DNA of 64,000 nucleotides from the NCBI GenBank assembly GCA_934293005.1, contig CAKQYA010000014.1, positions 3,375-67,374 on the forward strand, in the 5' to 3' direction. Positions 40,201-50,610 of this stretch are shown here, in pieces; position 1 is the first letter of the stretch; each line of letters starts with the position of its first letter. The stretch comes from an uncultured Bacteroidaceae bacterium. GTDB lineage: Bacteria > Bacteroidota > Bacteroidia > Bacteroidales > Bacteroidaceae. The notes beneath the pieces are model-generated. The model did no database searches. It had not been told where the DNA came from and saw only the letters and a program-made list of their open reading frames with translations. Made by a program: the position numbers and the translations under genes.

Positions 40201-43116
40201 ATGTTGTATAACTTTCAGAGAAAAAGAATGTGCAGACACCTCTTGGTAGGAGGAGCACTGCTCGCTGCAGGTATGGGCATGTATTCTTGTTCCGATGATT
40301 ACAGACTGGATGATGAGAAGCCCTCAGGCATCAACAACATCTACGGCTACATGAAGGATCAAGGCAACTTCACCAACTACTTGCATCTGATTGACGACCT
40401 TGGGCTTTCAGAGATATTGTCCAAGACCGGTAGTAAAACAATGTTCATCGCGGATGATGATGCGTTTGCCAAGTTCTACGCATCAAACAGCTGGGGCGTT
40501 AAGAGCTACGAAGGGCTGACACTTGCCCAGAAGAAGCTTTTGCTCAACTCATCAATGATTGACAACCCTTACTCTACGACCATGCTCTCATCAGCAGAGT
40601 CGCAGGGCACTACGGGCCGTCCTGTCAAAGGTGAGGTATGCCGCCGATCATCATCACAGTCGTTGCTCGACTCCGTTATGGTGCTCTCCAATGCAGACGA
40701 CAGCGGCATCATGCCCGACAACCCTCTCTTCAATGAAGTCCGCGCCAACCACGAGTCAATAGTGCTCTTCAACGATGCTTCCACAGCAGCGCCAATGGTG
40801 CATTTCACAGGTAAGTTTGTCACAGTTAACAAACTTTCCAATTCTGATGTTGACTTCATCTACAACCAGCCAGAAGGCACATTCCAGACAGACGACGTTT
40901 ATGTCAACGACGCCAGAGTCATCAATTCAAACATTTTCTGTCTCAACGGATTCATCCATCAGGTCGACAAGGTCATCGTGCCTCTCGACAACATGGCTGA
41001 GATCATCCGCAAGAATCCGAAGACCACCACATACAGTGGCATCATCGAGCGCTTTGCTGCGCCAGACGATTCCCTCGGACTCACACGCACATACAACCTC
41101 TCATACGGCACAGAATACGATTCAGTCTTCGTGAAGCGTTATTTCTCCGACCGTTCAGCAGGTTCTACAATGTCAGCAAACCGTCCATTCAATCTCGACA
41201 AGAACGGCAAGCCATTTGACGATGGTAATACAGCTCTCAAGTATGACCCGGGATGGAACGGATACCTTCCATATATTAGCAACGACCGCCAGCCTATGAT
41301 GGAAGACGTTGCTGTGATGCTTGTCCCAACCGATGCCGCCATCAACGAGTGGTGGAACAACGGTGGCGGCCAGGTTATCAAAAACTACTACGGCTCTATC
41401 GACGACACTCCAAACTCAGTGCTCGACAAACTCATCCGTGTCAACCAGCTCGAGTCGTTCGTCAGTGCAGCTCCATCACATTTCAGCGATGTCATGAACG
41501 ACGCCAATGAGAAGCTTGGCATCACAAAAGCAGATGTCGACAGCGTGATAATAGGATGCAACGGTATGGTGTTCCTCACAAACAAGGTGTTCACTCCAGC
41601 ATCTTATTCATCGGTTCTTTTCCCAGCCGTCATCGACACCACAAGCTTCAAGATCCTGTCGAACGCCATCAGCAACCTCAACTACGACAAGTACCTCAAC
41701 TCGCCAGTGTCAAATTATGTGTTCCTGCTGCCTACAAACAATGGCATGCTCACATACATCGACCCTGTGTCGTATGCTCTGTCTGAAGAAGGTGGCGCGG
41801 AAGGCAAGTCACAGATGTGGCAGTTCCACCTCGACCTCTCAAAGGCAGCCAAAAAGCAGCTCTATGCAGATGTGTATGACTGCATCGTCGATGCAGAAGG
41901 CAACATCACCCGCGATGAGACAAAGAAGACCACAATCACAGGCGGAACAGACAACGCTATTCTCAGGAACCGCATCGAGAATCTTCTCGACAACATCATC
42001 GTGGTCCTTGACGAGAGAACAAAACTCTCTTCAAGCAAAAAATACTACAAGACAAAAGCACGCACCTTTGTGCGCATAGAAGACACCGGAAACGAGTATA
42101 AGGTCTACGGCTCGTACCAGAACGAAATTGATGAGCCATTTGTTGTCAGCAAGGACAAGGCATACAACATGAACAATGGTCTCACCATTCCTATCGAAGG
42201 CGTGGTTATGGGCACACGCAAGTCTGTTCTCGCCACACTTAACGACCAGCCTGAATTCTCCGACTTCGCAGGCATCATCAAGGCATGCGCAGTGTCTAAG
42301 AGCAATTCCAAGGACGAATGGCAAGCAGGTGACCAGGTGTTCGGAAACCTCTTCACGCTTAAGGCAAAAGGCTCTATCGGTGCTGAGGACACAGAGTCCA
42401 ACAAGGGTAAGGCCACATATCTCCTCAACAACTACAACTATACAGTGTACGCTCCAACCAATGCTGCTATGCAGAAGGCTTATGAGGCAGGTCTCCCAAC
42501 ACTTGAGGACCTTGATGAAGCAGAGCAGTTTGACGATGCCAATGCTGACGCTGCAAAAGATGATCCTTCTGTAAAGGAGACACAGCGTGCCGACAGCATC
42601 CGCGAGGTGATGCTCGACTTTGTCAAGTATCATATTCAAGACAACTCCATCTTCGTTGACGAGGGCTTTGCGTCGGCCGACTATGAGTCGGGCAAGACAG
42701 AGCTTATCAAGTCAGTCACAGTTGACGATGAAGGCACCATACAGCCATGGAATGGAAAGTACTCTCCAGGACGTCCATACAAGTTGAAAGTGAAAGTGTC
42801 TGCAGGCAGCATGACTGTCACAGACTGTCGCAATGGTTATGATCCAAACACAAAGGCATTCTTGGGCGGTGTGACCGCAAACGTAGTCACCAAGCCTGGC
42901 CTTTACAACCTCATGGCGCATGAGTATTGGTACAAGAGCAAGTCGAAGGTGACATCACCGTATAATACTCAGCTCGACAACTCTTCATCAGTTGTCATTC
43001 AGGGCATCGACTCGCCGCTCATCTTCGCAGATGGCAAGCACTATGACTCAAATGGTCAGAAGGTTGATACACAGTTCACATACTCATATAAGCCACTTTC
43101 ATCAGATAAAAAATAA
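40201..43116 (+). CDS. Fasciclin (FAS1) domain lipoprotein, first of the locus
   Basis: From 40201 the product has 971 residues. It has a basic N-terminus (MLYNFQRKRMCRHLL), a hydrophobic stretch and the lipobox GMYSC, so it is a lipoprotein, probably on the surface. An in-frame ATG at 40084 would add 39 residues before the signal, and I reject it. ATG 40228 is also possible. About four FAS1-like domains can be picked out by their first motif: TMFIADDDAF, VAVMLVPTDAAI, YVFLLPTNNGM and YTVYAPTNAAM. FAS1 domains mediate adhesion or binding. The gene lies 5 nt before susC, so this protein likely works with that transporter as an accessory surface binder. The ligand is unknown. Confidence 0.87.
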   Translation: MLYNFQRKRMCRHLLVGGALLAAGMGMYSCSDDYRLDDEKPSGINNIYGYMKDQGNFTNYLHLIDDLGLSEILSKTGSKTMFIADDDAFAKFYASNSWGVKSYEGLTLAQKKLLLNSSMIDNPYSTTMLSSAESQGTTGRPVKGEVCRRSSSQSLLDSVMVLSNADDSGIMPDNPLFNEVRANHESIVLFNDASTAAPMVHFTGKFVTVNKLSNSDVDFIYNQPEGTFQTDDVYVNDARVINSNIFCLNGFIHQVDKVIVPLDNMAEIIRKNPKTTTYSGIIERFAAPDDSLGLTRTYNLSYGTEYDSVFVKRYFSDRSAGSTMSANRPFNLDKNGKPFDDGNTALKYDPGWNGYLPYISNDRQPMMEDVAVMLVPTDAAINEWWNNGGGQVIKNYYGSIDDTPNSVLDKLIRVNQLESFVSAAPSHFSDVMNDANEKLGITKADVDSVIIGCNGMVFLTNKVFTPASYSSVLFPAVIDTTSFKILSNAISNLNYDKYLNSPVSNYVFLLPTNNGMLTYIDPVSYALSEEGGAEGKSQMWQFHLDLSKAAKKQLYADVYDCIVDAEGNITRDETKKTTITGGTDNAILRNRIENLLDNIIVVLDERTKLSSSKKYYKTKARTFVRIEDTGNEYKVYGSYQNEIDEPFVVSKDKAYNMNNGLTIPIEGVVMGTRKSVLATLNDQPEFSDFAGIIKACAVSKSNSKDEWQAGDQVFGNLFTLKAKGSIGAEDTESNKGKATYLLNNYNYTVYAPTNAAMQKAYEAGLPTLEDLDEAEQFDDANADAAKDDPSVKETQRADSIREVMLDFVKYHIQDNSIFVDEGFASADYESGKTELIKSVTVDDEGTIQPWNGKYSPGRPYKLKVKVSAGSMTVTDCRNGYDPNTKAFLGGVTANVVTKPGLYNLMAHEYWYKSKSKVTSPYNTQLDNSSSVVIQGIDSPLIFADGKHYDSNGQKVDTQFTYSYKPLSSDKK

Positions 43117-43121
43117 ATATC

Positions 43122-46100
43122 ATGAAAAAAATATTATCAATATTAATGCTCCTCGCTTGCTTCTGTATCAATGCAAGTGCGCAGGTGAAAGCGGGCGACG
43201 TTGTCAGTGGTCAGGTCTGGGACGATTTTGACCCGCTGATGATGTGTAACGTGATAGAGATTGACAAAAACAGTCGTATCGTAGCCCACGCCGTGACTGA
43301 TATCAATGGTAACTTCTCCTTCAAGATTGTCAGTCCTAAGAACAAGATACGCATCTCATACATAGGTTGCCAGACAGTCGACCTTCCCATCACAAAGAAA
43401 TCATTCGGACGCATCGTCCTCAAAAGCAAAAACACCATCAAGGAGGTGACCATCAAGGCAGCTCGCAAGAGCCAGAGCGCTGGTCTGTCCATTCCTATGA
43501 CAGAGATATCTGTGGCTCAGCAGGTCATCGATATGAAAGAGTTTGAAGGTGTTGCTATGACCACTGTCGACGAAGCCCTCCAGGGTCGTGTTGCAGGTCT
43601 CGACATCGTGTCCAACTCAGGTAACCTTGGAGCAGGCACAACAATGCGTCTGCGTGGTGTGTCAACCATCCATGGCAACCAGAACCCTCTTGTCGTTGTC
43701 AACGGAACCATCCTCTCAAACAACGACCAGGCAGAGTCGTTCGACTATTCCAACGCCAACGAAGAGCGCTTTGCAGAGCTCCTCAACGTCAACCCTGAGG
43801 ATATCGAGTCTATCACAGTCCTCAAGGATGCCGCAGCCTGCGCCATCTGGGGTTCACGCGGTGCCAACGGTGTCATCGAAATCAAGACAAAGCGTGGTGC
43901 AAGAGGCAAGACACGCATTTCTTATTCTTACCGTTTCACAGGCTCATGGCAGCCAGATGGATACAAGCTTCTCAATGGTGACGAGTACACCATGTACATG
44001 AAAGAGGCTTACTTCAACCCTCGCCAGCAGTCAGGCTTCGCCGACAAGAACAGCAACGACTTCATTCCTGAAATCGCTTATGCTCCTGAATGGTCTGAAT
44101 ATCACATGTACAACGACAACACCGACTGGGTCGATGCTGTTAAGCAGTTCGGTACCAACCAGCAGCACTATGTGTCTCTCGTCGGTGGTGGTGAGAAGGC
44201 CAACTTCCGCATCTCTGGCGGTTACGACCATGCTACAGGTACTATCATCACACAGGTGCTCGACCGCTTCTCCACACGTGTCGCTCTCGACTACCAAGTG
44301 TCAGACCGCATCAAGGTGCAGACCAACTTCAACCTCACATATACTAAGAACGATCGCAACAACACGGCCGACGCTCTTGGCATTGCTTACAAGAAGATGC
44401 CAAACCTCTCCATTTATCGTGAGGACGAGAATGGCAACGACATCATAGGCGATTACTATACAATGAATCAGAACATCACCAAGGAAACAGGTGTGTACGC
44501 AGCATCAAAAGTGTACCTTGACGACCAGTATGGAATGAAGAACCCTGTCGCTGTGGCACACAATTCGCGTCAGCAGGAGAGAAACATCAACCTCGCTCCT
44601 GAATTCATCTTCTCATACGATGTCCTTGGCACACAGCCAGACCAGACACGCCTTAAGTATGACGGTATGGTGCGTTATGACATTGCCAGCAACGACAACG
44701 ACTCGTTCATGCCTGGATGGCTGTCTACGTTAAACCAATTTGATCAAAAGACAGGTTACAATAAGGCTACTGCCAACAACTACAAGTCGCATGTGCTCAC
44801 CACACGTCACACATTGACTTTCACTCCACATTTCAAGGCAGAAGGACATTCGCTCAACCTCTTAGGACGCTATGAATATTCTGAGGGTAACTCTTCAACT
44901 CAGAACTACAGCACATACATGGTGCCAACAACAGGTCAGATCAAGGATCCTCTTGGCGGAGGCGTTCCTTATTCCCCTGGCACAGGCGCAGGCGAATGGA
45001 AACGTCAGAATGTGACATTCCAGAGCCACTATTCATACAAAGGAAAGTATAGCCTCACAGCCACACTCCGTGGCGACTGCTCTACAGCCTTCGGTCCAGA
45101 CCGCCGCTGGGGTTTCTTCCCAGGTGTGTCTGCTCGTTGGAACATCTCCGATGAACCTTTCATGGAACCAGTGAGATGGCTCTCAATGCTGTCTATCCGT
45201 CCATCATTCGGTATTGTTGGTAACGCTCCTGGCGGTGAAGGCCTTTTCCGTTCCAAGTATGGCACATCAGGCTCATATCTCGGCCAGTCGGGTGTGGCTC
45301 CAACCAACATCCGTCTTGTTGACCTCCGTTGGGAGAAGAAGACATCATATCAGATCGGTTTCGACTTCGGCATCTTTGATAACAAGATTGACGGTAACGT
45401 CGACATCTACACTCAGACCACAAGAGACCTTCTCAACCCTGGTTTCAGAATTCCATCATCTTCTGGTTACAGCTCTCTCACCAACCACAATGCAGGTGAG
45501 CTTCGCAATGTGGGTTGGGAGTTCAACCTCAACGGACACAATGTAGTGAAAGTGGGCGATTTTGCTGTCGACTTCAATGTGTCGTTTGCCAACAACCGCA
45601 ACCGCATCCTCAAGATGGATGAGACTGTGCTCGAAAGTTTGAACCGTGACTTCAATTATGCAAACGGTTCATACCTCTCACGTGTCCAGCTGAATAACCC
45701 ACTTGGTTCAATATACGGTTTCCGCTACAAGGGCGTTTACCAATATTCTGAGTTCTCTGAGGAAGAGGTCAAGGGCTTGACAGGTCCTAATTCTCCTGTG
45801 GCACGCAATGCCAATGGTGAGGTAGTCTACGACTCTAAGGGCGCTCCAAAGTATATGGTGTTCAATTATGGTGGCACCAATGAGTATACGTTCGTGGGTG
45901 GCGATGCCATTTATGAGGATGTCAACCATGACGGACAGATCAATGAGCTCGACATCGTTTACCTCGGTTCATCTCTTCCAAAGGTGACAGGTGGTTTCGG
46001 TACAAAGTTCAAATATAAAGAGTGGCAGCTCAACTTGCAGTTCAATTTCCGTGCAGGCAACAAGGTTGTCAACTCAGCCCGAATGGCTCTCGAGAACATG

Positions 46101-46478
46101 TCGACCAACAACAACCAGTCGATTGCAGTCAACTGGCGTTGGCACAATGAAGGCGACATAGCTAAGTTGCCACGTGCAGCCACAACAAAGACAAAGTTTG
46201 ACACATACAACTATCTCGGTTCTGACCGTTTCGTGGAGGATGCGTCATTCCTCCGCCTCAACTATGCGCAGCTTTCATACACATTCAAGCCAGCTATGTT
46301 GAAGAGCATCGGTCTGACATCTCTCCGTGCCAACCTTACAGTCAACAACGTGTTCTGCCTGTCGAAGTATTCTGGTGTTGACCCTGAGATACCACAAGCA
46401 GGATACGGCGCTGCAACCGACAGCAGCCAGACTCCACGCAGCCGTTCGTTCACGTTCGGACTTAATCTTTCATTCTAA
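43122..46478 (+). CDS. SusC/RagA family TonB-dependent outer membrane transporter (1)
   Basis: The 1118-residue product has a signal peptide (ending in NASAQ) and a CNA/carboxypeptidase-like domain (about 30-100, VSGQVWDDFDPL and VTDINGNFSFKI). The plug follows (VDEALQGRVAGLDIVSNSG, LRGVSTIHGNQNPLVVVNGT, VLKDAAACAIWGSRGANGVI), then a long beta-barrel ending in SRSFTFGLNLSF. It imports a ligand across the outer membrane with TonB energy, together with the SusD encoded 18 nt downstream. Ligand unknown. Confidence 0.95.
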   Translation: MKKILSILMLLACFCINASAQVKAGDVVSGQVWDDFDPLMMCNVIEIDKNSRIVAHAVTDINGNFSFKIVSPKNKIRISYIGCQTVDLPITKKSFGRIVLKSKNTIKEVTIKAARKSQSAGLSIPMTEISVAQQVIDMKEFEGVAMTTVDEALQGRVAGLDIVSNSGNLGAGTTMRLRGVSTIHGNQNPLVVVNGTILSNNDQAESFDYSNANEERFAELLNVNPEDIESITVLKDAAACAIWGSRGANGVIEIKTKRGARGKTRISYSYRFTGSWQPDGYKLLNGDEYTMYMKEAYFNPRQQSGFADKNSNDFIPEIAYAPEWSEYHMYNDNTDWVDAVKQFGTNQQHYVSLVGGGEKANFRISGGYDHATGTIITQVLDRFSTRVALDYQVSDRIKVQTNFNLTYTKNDRNNTADALGIAYKKMPNLSIYREDENGNDIIGDYYTMNQNITKETGVYAASKVYLDDQYGMKNPVAVAHNSRQQERNINLAPEFIFSYDVLGTQPDQTRLKYDGMVRYDIASNDNDSFMPGWLSTLNQFDQKTGYNKATANNYKSHVLTTRHTLTFTPHFKAEGHSLNLLGRYEYSEGNSSTQNYSTYMVPTTGQIKDPLGGGVPYSPGTGAGEWKRQNVTFQSHYSYKGKYSLTATLRGDCSTAFGPDRRWGFFPGVSARWNISDEPFMEPVRWLSMLSIRPSFGIVGNAPGGEGLFRSKYGTSGSYLGQSGVAPTNIRLVDLRWEKKTSYQIGFDFGIFDNKIDGNVDIYTQTTRDLLNPGFRIPSSSGYSSLTNHNAGELRNVGWEFNLNGHNVVKVGDFAVDFNVSFANNRNRILKMDETVLESLNRDFNYANGSYLSRVQLNNPLGSIYGFRYKGVYQYSEFSEEEVKGLTGPNSPVARNANGEVVYDSKGAPKYMVFNYGGTNEYTFVGGDAIYEDVNHDGQINELDIVYLGSSLPKVTGGFGTKFKYKEWQLNLQFNFRAGNKVVNSARMALENMSTNNNQSIAVNWRWHNEGDIAKLPRAATTKTKFDTYNYLGSDRFVEDASFLRLNYAQLSYTFKPAMLKSIGLTSLRANLTVNNVFCLSKYSGVDPEIPQAGYGAATDSSQTPRSRSFTFGLNLSF

Positions 46479-46496
46479 TCAAAAGGCTATAAAGTC

Positions 46497-48425
46497 ATGA
46501 AAAAAATAAAAAATATTATAATGTCAACTGCTGTCTTTGCAGCTGCAGGAATGGGCGTCAGCTCTTGCGACATCGACTTGCTGCCTCTCAATGAAGTTGT
46601 TTATGAGAACTTCTGGACCAACAAGGAAGATGTAGAGAGTGTCGTTACAAGTTGCTACAGCTCATTTTTGAGTAAAGACTATATGACCAGGCTCATCACC
46701 TGGGGCGAATTGAGAAGCGACAATGTGTCGCAGGGACCAAATGTGGGTGATGAAATCAAATATCTGCTCAAGGGTAGCATAAAGACCACCAACAGTCTCT
46801 GCAACTGGAGCCCAATATATACAACTATCAATTACTGCAATGTTGTTTTGGAAGAAGCTCCAAAGGTTGCGCAGAAAGACCCTAACTACACAGAGTCGGA
46901 CTTCCGCATCAACGTGGCGGAATGCAAGTTCCTTCGTGCTTATTCTTATTTCACTCTTGTGAAAACCTTCAAGGAGGTTCCTTTCACTTTCGCCGCTTCT
47001 ATGGACGACAGCCAGACCTTCCGCTTGCCGCAGACAGCAGGAGAGGTCATTATCGACACGCTCATCCAAGACATAGAGAGCTGCAAGGATTTTGCTCCTA
47101 ACAAATACACCGATCAGAACAAGAGCATGGGCCGAATCACTCGTCCTGCCATGTATGCTCTTCTTGCAGACCTGTATCTTTGGAAGGCATCTGACGCCAA
47201 TCTTCCTAAGGCAGAGCAGAGTGAAAACTACAGAAAATGCATCGAATGCTGCGACTGGATCATCAACTTCAAGATGAAGATATACGACTCAAATGATTTC
47301 TTTGAGCATCCTGATATCAGAAGCGACATTGACAAAGAAGTGTATAATGATTATGGCTATCCTCTTCTTGCTGAAGAAAGGACTCCGGGAACAAACACGT
47401 CAGGTCCTCTCGCCACTCAGGCATTGTTCTATAATTGTTTCAGCTTCGAATCAATCTTTGAGATGGCATACTATGATGGACGTAGTACTTTAGCTATTAA
47501 TTCAGCCATCAGAAGCATATATGGAGAGGAAACAAGTAAAGGACAGCAAGTCGTGGCTGCAGAAAAACTCTTTGATGGCAAGCCAGAGTCATCTGCCACT
47601 TATACTGACAGCCGTCTCTTCTCTGTGCCTTCCGATTATCGTTCCATTGCATCATTCTATTACAATGAACAGAATGGCGGATACAACATTTATAAATATT
47701 GTATATCGTGCAACGAGGCTGGCGCACAAAATGAGAATTATGGCAGCGTAGGCACAAAATACGTTCCAGCCACAGAGACGCAGTCATATGGTGATTATGC
47801 AAACTGGATTATCTATCGTCTTTCCGAAATCATGCTCATGCGAGCTGAAGCTGAGATCGAGCTTGCATACAATATGGATGCTGCAGCCACCACACCTGAT
47901 GAGGGCACTGGTGACGACAGCTCTGCTGATGCTGGTGACAATGCTGGCGAAACAGAAGAAACAGCAGGTGGCAACCAGAGAAAAGCAACGCGTGTCATAG
48001 GTTCGCATGTAGATGGCAGCAGCCTTCTCACAGCCGACGAGCTTCGTGATGATGCATTCCATCTCATCTCTGCTGTGTATCGCCGCTCTAATCCTGTTGT
48101 GAAAACATCTCCTAAGTATGCTCCAACACAGCCAACAACTTATGATGGTTATCACACTCTTCTCATGAACGAGCGTCGCCGTGAGTTCCTCTTCGAGGGC
48201 AAGCGCTATTTTGACCTCGTGCGTGAGGCACGCCGCAATGGAAACACTAAAGCGTTCAGAGCAGCCATGGCAAACAAGTTCGCTGATTCCAATCCGGCCG
48301 TCTCAGTGAAGATGATTCAGATGGATTTCCTCTACATGCCTGTGCTCAAGTCAGAGATGAAGGTCAATCCATTGCTCCATCAGAACTCATGCTATTTGGA
48401 TGAAGAAGAAAACACCAAAAACTAA
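46497..48425 (+). CDS. SusD/RagB family surface lipoprotein (1)
   Basis: The 642-residue product has a lipobox ending VSSCD and the SusD helical-repeat features: ENFWTNKEDVESVVTSCYSS, LRAYSYFTLVKTF, the late ERRREFLFEGKRYFDLVREA, and the end FLYMPVLKSEMKVNPLLHQN. It caps the partner SusC and captures ligand. An acidic insert of about 40 residues (from near 465, TTPDEGTGDDSSADAGDN and onward) interrupts the helical core and has no counterpart in SusD 2. A fasciclin lipoprotein follows 6 nt later. Confidence 0.94.
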   Translation: MKKIKNIIMSTAVFAAAGMGVSSCDIDLLPLNEVVYENFWTNKEDVESVVTSCYSSFLSKDYMTRLITWGELRSDNVSQGPNVGDEIKYLLKGSIKTTNSLCNWSPIYTTINYCNVVLEEAPKVAQKDPNYTESDFRINVAECKFLRAYSYFTLVKTFKEVPFTFAASMDDSQTFRLPQTAGEVIIDTLIQDIESCKDFAPNKYTDQNKSMGRITRPAMYALLADLYLWKASDANLPKAEQSENYRKCIECCDWIINFKMKIYDSNDFFEHPDIRSDIDKEVYNDYGYPLLAEERTPGTNTSGPLATQALFYNCFSFESIFEMAYYDGRSTLAINSAIRSIYGEETSKGQQVVAAEKLFDGKPESSATYTDSRLFSVPSDYRSIASFYYNEQNGGYNIYKYCISCNEAGAQNENYGSVGTKYVPATETQSYGDYANWIIYRLSEIMLMRAEAEIELAYNMDAAATTPDEGTGDDSSADAGDNAGETEETAGGNQRKATRVIGSHVDGSSLLTADELRDDAFHLISAVYRRSNPVVKTSPKYAPTQPTTYDGYHTLLMNERRREFLFEGKRYFDLVREARRNGNTKAFRAAMANKFADSNPAVSVKMIQMDFLYMPVLKSEMKVNPLLHQNSCYLDEEENTKN

Positions 48426-48431
48426 AGCACT

Positions 48432-50537
48432 ATGAAAAAGATAAAGATAAATTTACTTGTTGTCTCCCTGCTCTTGATTTCAGCGTTGCAGGTTGCATTC
48501 GTGAGTTGCTCTGACGATCCTGGGGTAGACAGCTACTATACACAGACAAGAGAGTACGCTTCGTCTTATCTGCAGAACAGAGGCCAGTTTTCCAAGTATC
48601 TGCAGATTCTTAGGCGTGCCACAGGCGAGCGCGGTGATCTCCGTCTCGTCGACATGCTTGGCACTTACGGCACATACACTGTGTTTGCGCCAACCAACGA
48701 TGCTATTGACGAGTATCTCGCATCTAAGGGAGTGACATCGGTCGACTCCCTCACAAAAGAAGATTGTGACACTATCGCCCTCAACTCAATCATTGAGCGC
48801 GCTTACTTCACAACAGACAACTGTCAGGACATGCAGTCGAACATGCTTGAGCGCAAGCTCACATTCAAGTTCCTTGCTGCTTATGATGAGGAATTGGGCG
48901 ACTCTGTGCCTGTCACATACATCAACAGCGCCATCGTCACTCATGAAAACGACTCTGTAGCCAATGGTGTGGTTCACACCGTGAAAAACATTGTCGACTC
49001 ATACAATGGCATGGTTGACGCTCTCTTCTCATCCGACTCCACTTGCTTGCTCTATTCTGAGGCATTCCAATTGACTCACATTGCCGATTCGCTGCAGAAG
49101 AGTGAGGACGAAACTTATGGATGGGCCACAGACAAAGACCGCATCGACTCTTGTACATGGACTAACGACAAACTCTGTATCCACACTGCTGTTGAGTATG
49201 ACAATGTGGCATATCCTGAGAAACGTTACTACAACTACACTGTGTTCATGTGCCAGGACTCCATCCTCAAGGAAAAGTATGGCATTGTCAAGTTGCTTGG
49301 CAAGGATGACCCTACTTCTCTCGAATACAAGGCTCATGAGCTTTATGACCCGATGTATCCAGAAGATGCCGATGTGGATGATTATACAGATCGCCGCAAT
49401 GCGCTCAACCGTTTCATCTCTTATCATGTTCTCAACAGATACGGTTCTTACTACACTTTGACATGCAACGACAACGAGCGTTTGCCAAACAACTTTAACC
49501 GCCGCCGTTATGACATCTGTGACTACTATGAGACCCTCATGCCTCATTCACTCATGAAGTTCTCTTTCCCTTCAGGTTCACAGGTAGGCCTTTACATCAA
49601 CCGTCGTGGTGTTCAGTCGCGTTCCGACGATTTTGGTGTTTATGTGCGCGGAGCCAAGGTGCTCAAGCAGACAGATTATCCTGATGTGACTTTTACTGCC
49701 ACAAATGGTATTTACCATTATATAGACGACATCGTTGCGTACGACATGAACACTCAGGAGGTAGTGCTCAATGAGTGCATCCGTACCGACTGTTCAACAC
49801 TTTCGCCAGATTTCATGACTCTTCTCACAGATGGTCAGATGGCTCGTGGACATGCCAGCAATGATGGCAAGAATTATCAGGCAGGCGGTCAGGGCAGTTC
49901 TGCTGCCAACAACAAGACTCGCGCTATAGGTTTCAAGTCTGGTTATATCCGCAACTTCAAGTATGGCAATGAGACCCACCTTCACGTCCGTGGCCGTGTG
50001 CTTAACTATTGGTCGTACGAGGGAGATGAGTTGATCATCAAAGGACGCTTCGACTTAACTGTGAAGCTTCCTCCTGTGCCAGCCGGCACTTATGAGGTGC
50101 GCATGATGACTTGTACCCAGTTCGATTCTCGTGGTATCATCCAGTACTATATTGACGGCAATCCACAAGGCATTCCGTTCGACATGCGTCCGGGTGGTGT
50201 TGATCTCTTCGGATTCAAGACAGACGCAGATCTTGGTGACGATGATGCCATTGCTGCCTTCGATAAGTCGATCCACAACATCGGTTGGATGAGAGGCCCT
50301 GGATGCTATGCCACTGGTGACCGCTCTTCTTATGATGCAAGCGCAACCACCATGCGTAACCTTCCAAACACAATCCGCAAGGTTGTAGGCCAGTTCTATA
50401 CCGATGGCAAGAGCGATCACTATCTGCGCATACAGCAGAAGATGGAGTCTGAGAACAATGAGCTCAACTTCGACTTCATTGAGCTTTGCCCAAGTTCTGT
50501 TTATAATAATGAGTATTACTCAGAGCCAAAGTGGTAA
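48432..50537 (+). CDS. Fasciclin (FAS1) domain lipoprotein, second of the locus
   Basis: The 701-residue product has a signal with lipobox VAFVSC (Cys about 27). Its first FAS1 domain (about 45-200) is textbook: GTYTVFAPTNDAIDEYL and later TYINSAIVTHENDSVANGVV. A second FAS1-like domain (about 200-430) is more divergent (LNRFISYHVLNRYGSYYTLT). The C-terminal 230 residues form a beta-rich domain I do not recognise. It closes the first module, 6 nt after susD. The next fasciclin gene comes after a 14-bp hairpin. Confidence 0.87.
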   Translation: MKKIKINLLVVSLLLISALQVAFVSCSDDPGVDSYYTQTREYASSYLQNRGQFSKYLQILRRATGERGDLRLVDMLGTYGTYTVFAPTNDAIDEYLASKGVTSVDSLTKEDCDTIALNSIIERAYFTTDNCQDMQSNMLERKLTFKFLAAYDEELGDSVPVTYINSAIVTHENDSVANGVVHTVKNIVDSYNGMVDALFSSDSTCLLYSEAFQLTHIADSLQKSEDETYGWATDKDRIDSCTWTNDKLCIHTAVEYDNVAYPEKRYYNYTVFMCQDSILKEKYGIVKLLGKDDPTSLEYKAHELYDPMYPEDADVDDYTDRRNALNRFISYHVLNRYGSYYTLTCNDNERLPNNFNRRRYDICDYYETLMPHSLMKFSFPSGSQVGLYINRRGVQSRSDDFGVYVRGAKVLKQTDYPDVTFTATNGIYHYIDDIVAYDMNTQEVVLNECIRTDCSTLSPDFMTLLTDGQMARGHASNDGKNYQAGGQGSSAANNKTRAIGFKSGYIRNFKYGNETHLHVRGRVLNYWSYEGDELIIKGRFDLTVKLPPVPAGTYEVRMMTCTQFDSRGIIQYYIDGNPQGIPFDMRPGGVDLFGFKTDADLGDDDAIAAFDKSIHNIGWMRGPGCYATGDRSSYDASATTMRNLPNTIRKVVGQFYTDGKSDHYLRIQQKMESENNELNFDFIELCPSSVYNNEYYSEPKW

Positions 50538-50551
50538 TAAAATATAATGAG

Positions 50552-50591
50552 TCTTCTCTTGCCTTCCATACGCTGGCAAGGCAAGAGAAGA
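50552..50591 (+). promoter_or_regulatory. Perfect 14-bp hairpin inside the SusC/D locus
   Basis: TCTTCTCTTGCCTT (50552-50565) pairs with AAGGCAAGAGAAGA (50578-50591). No T-run follows (TAAAACAAAAG), so it is more likely a partial terminator, processing site or RNA-stabilising stem than a full stop. It splits the locus into two modules. Confidence 0.65.
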
Positions 50592-50610
50592 TAAAACAAA
50601 AGAAAAGAAT

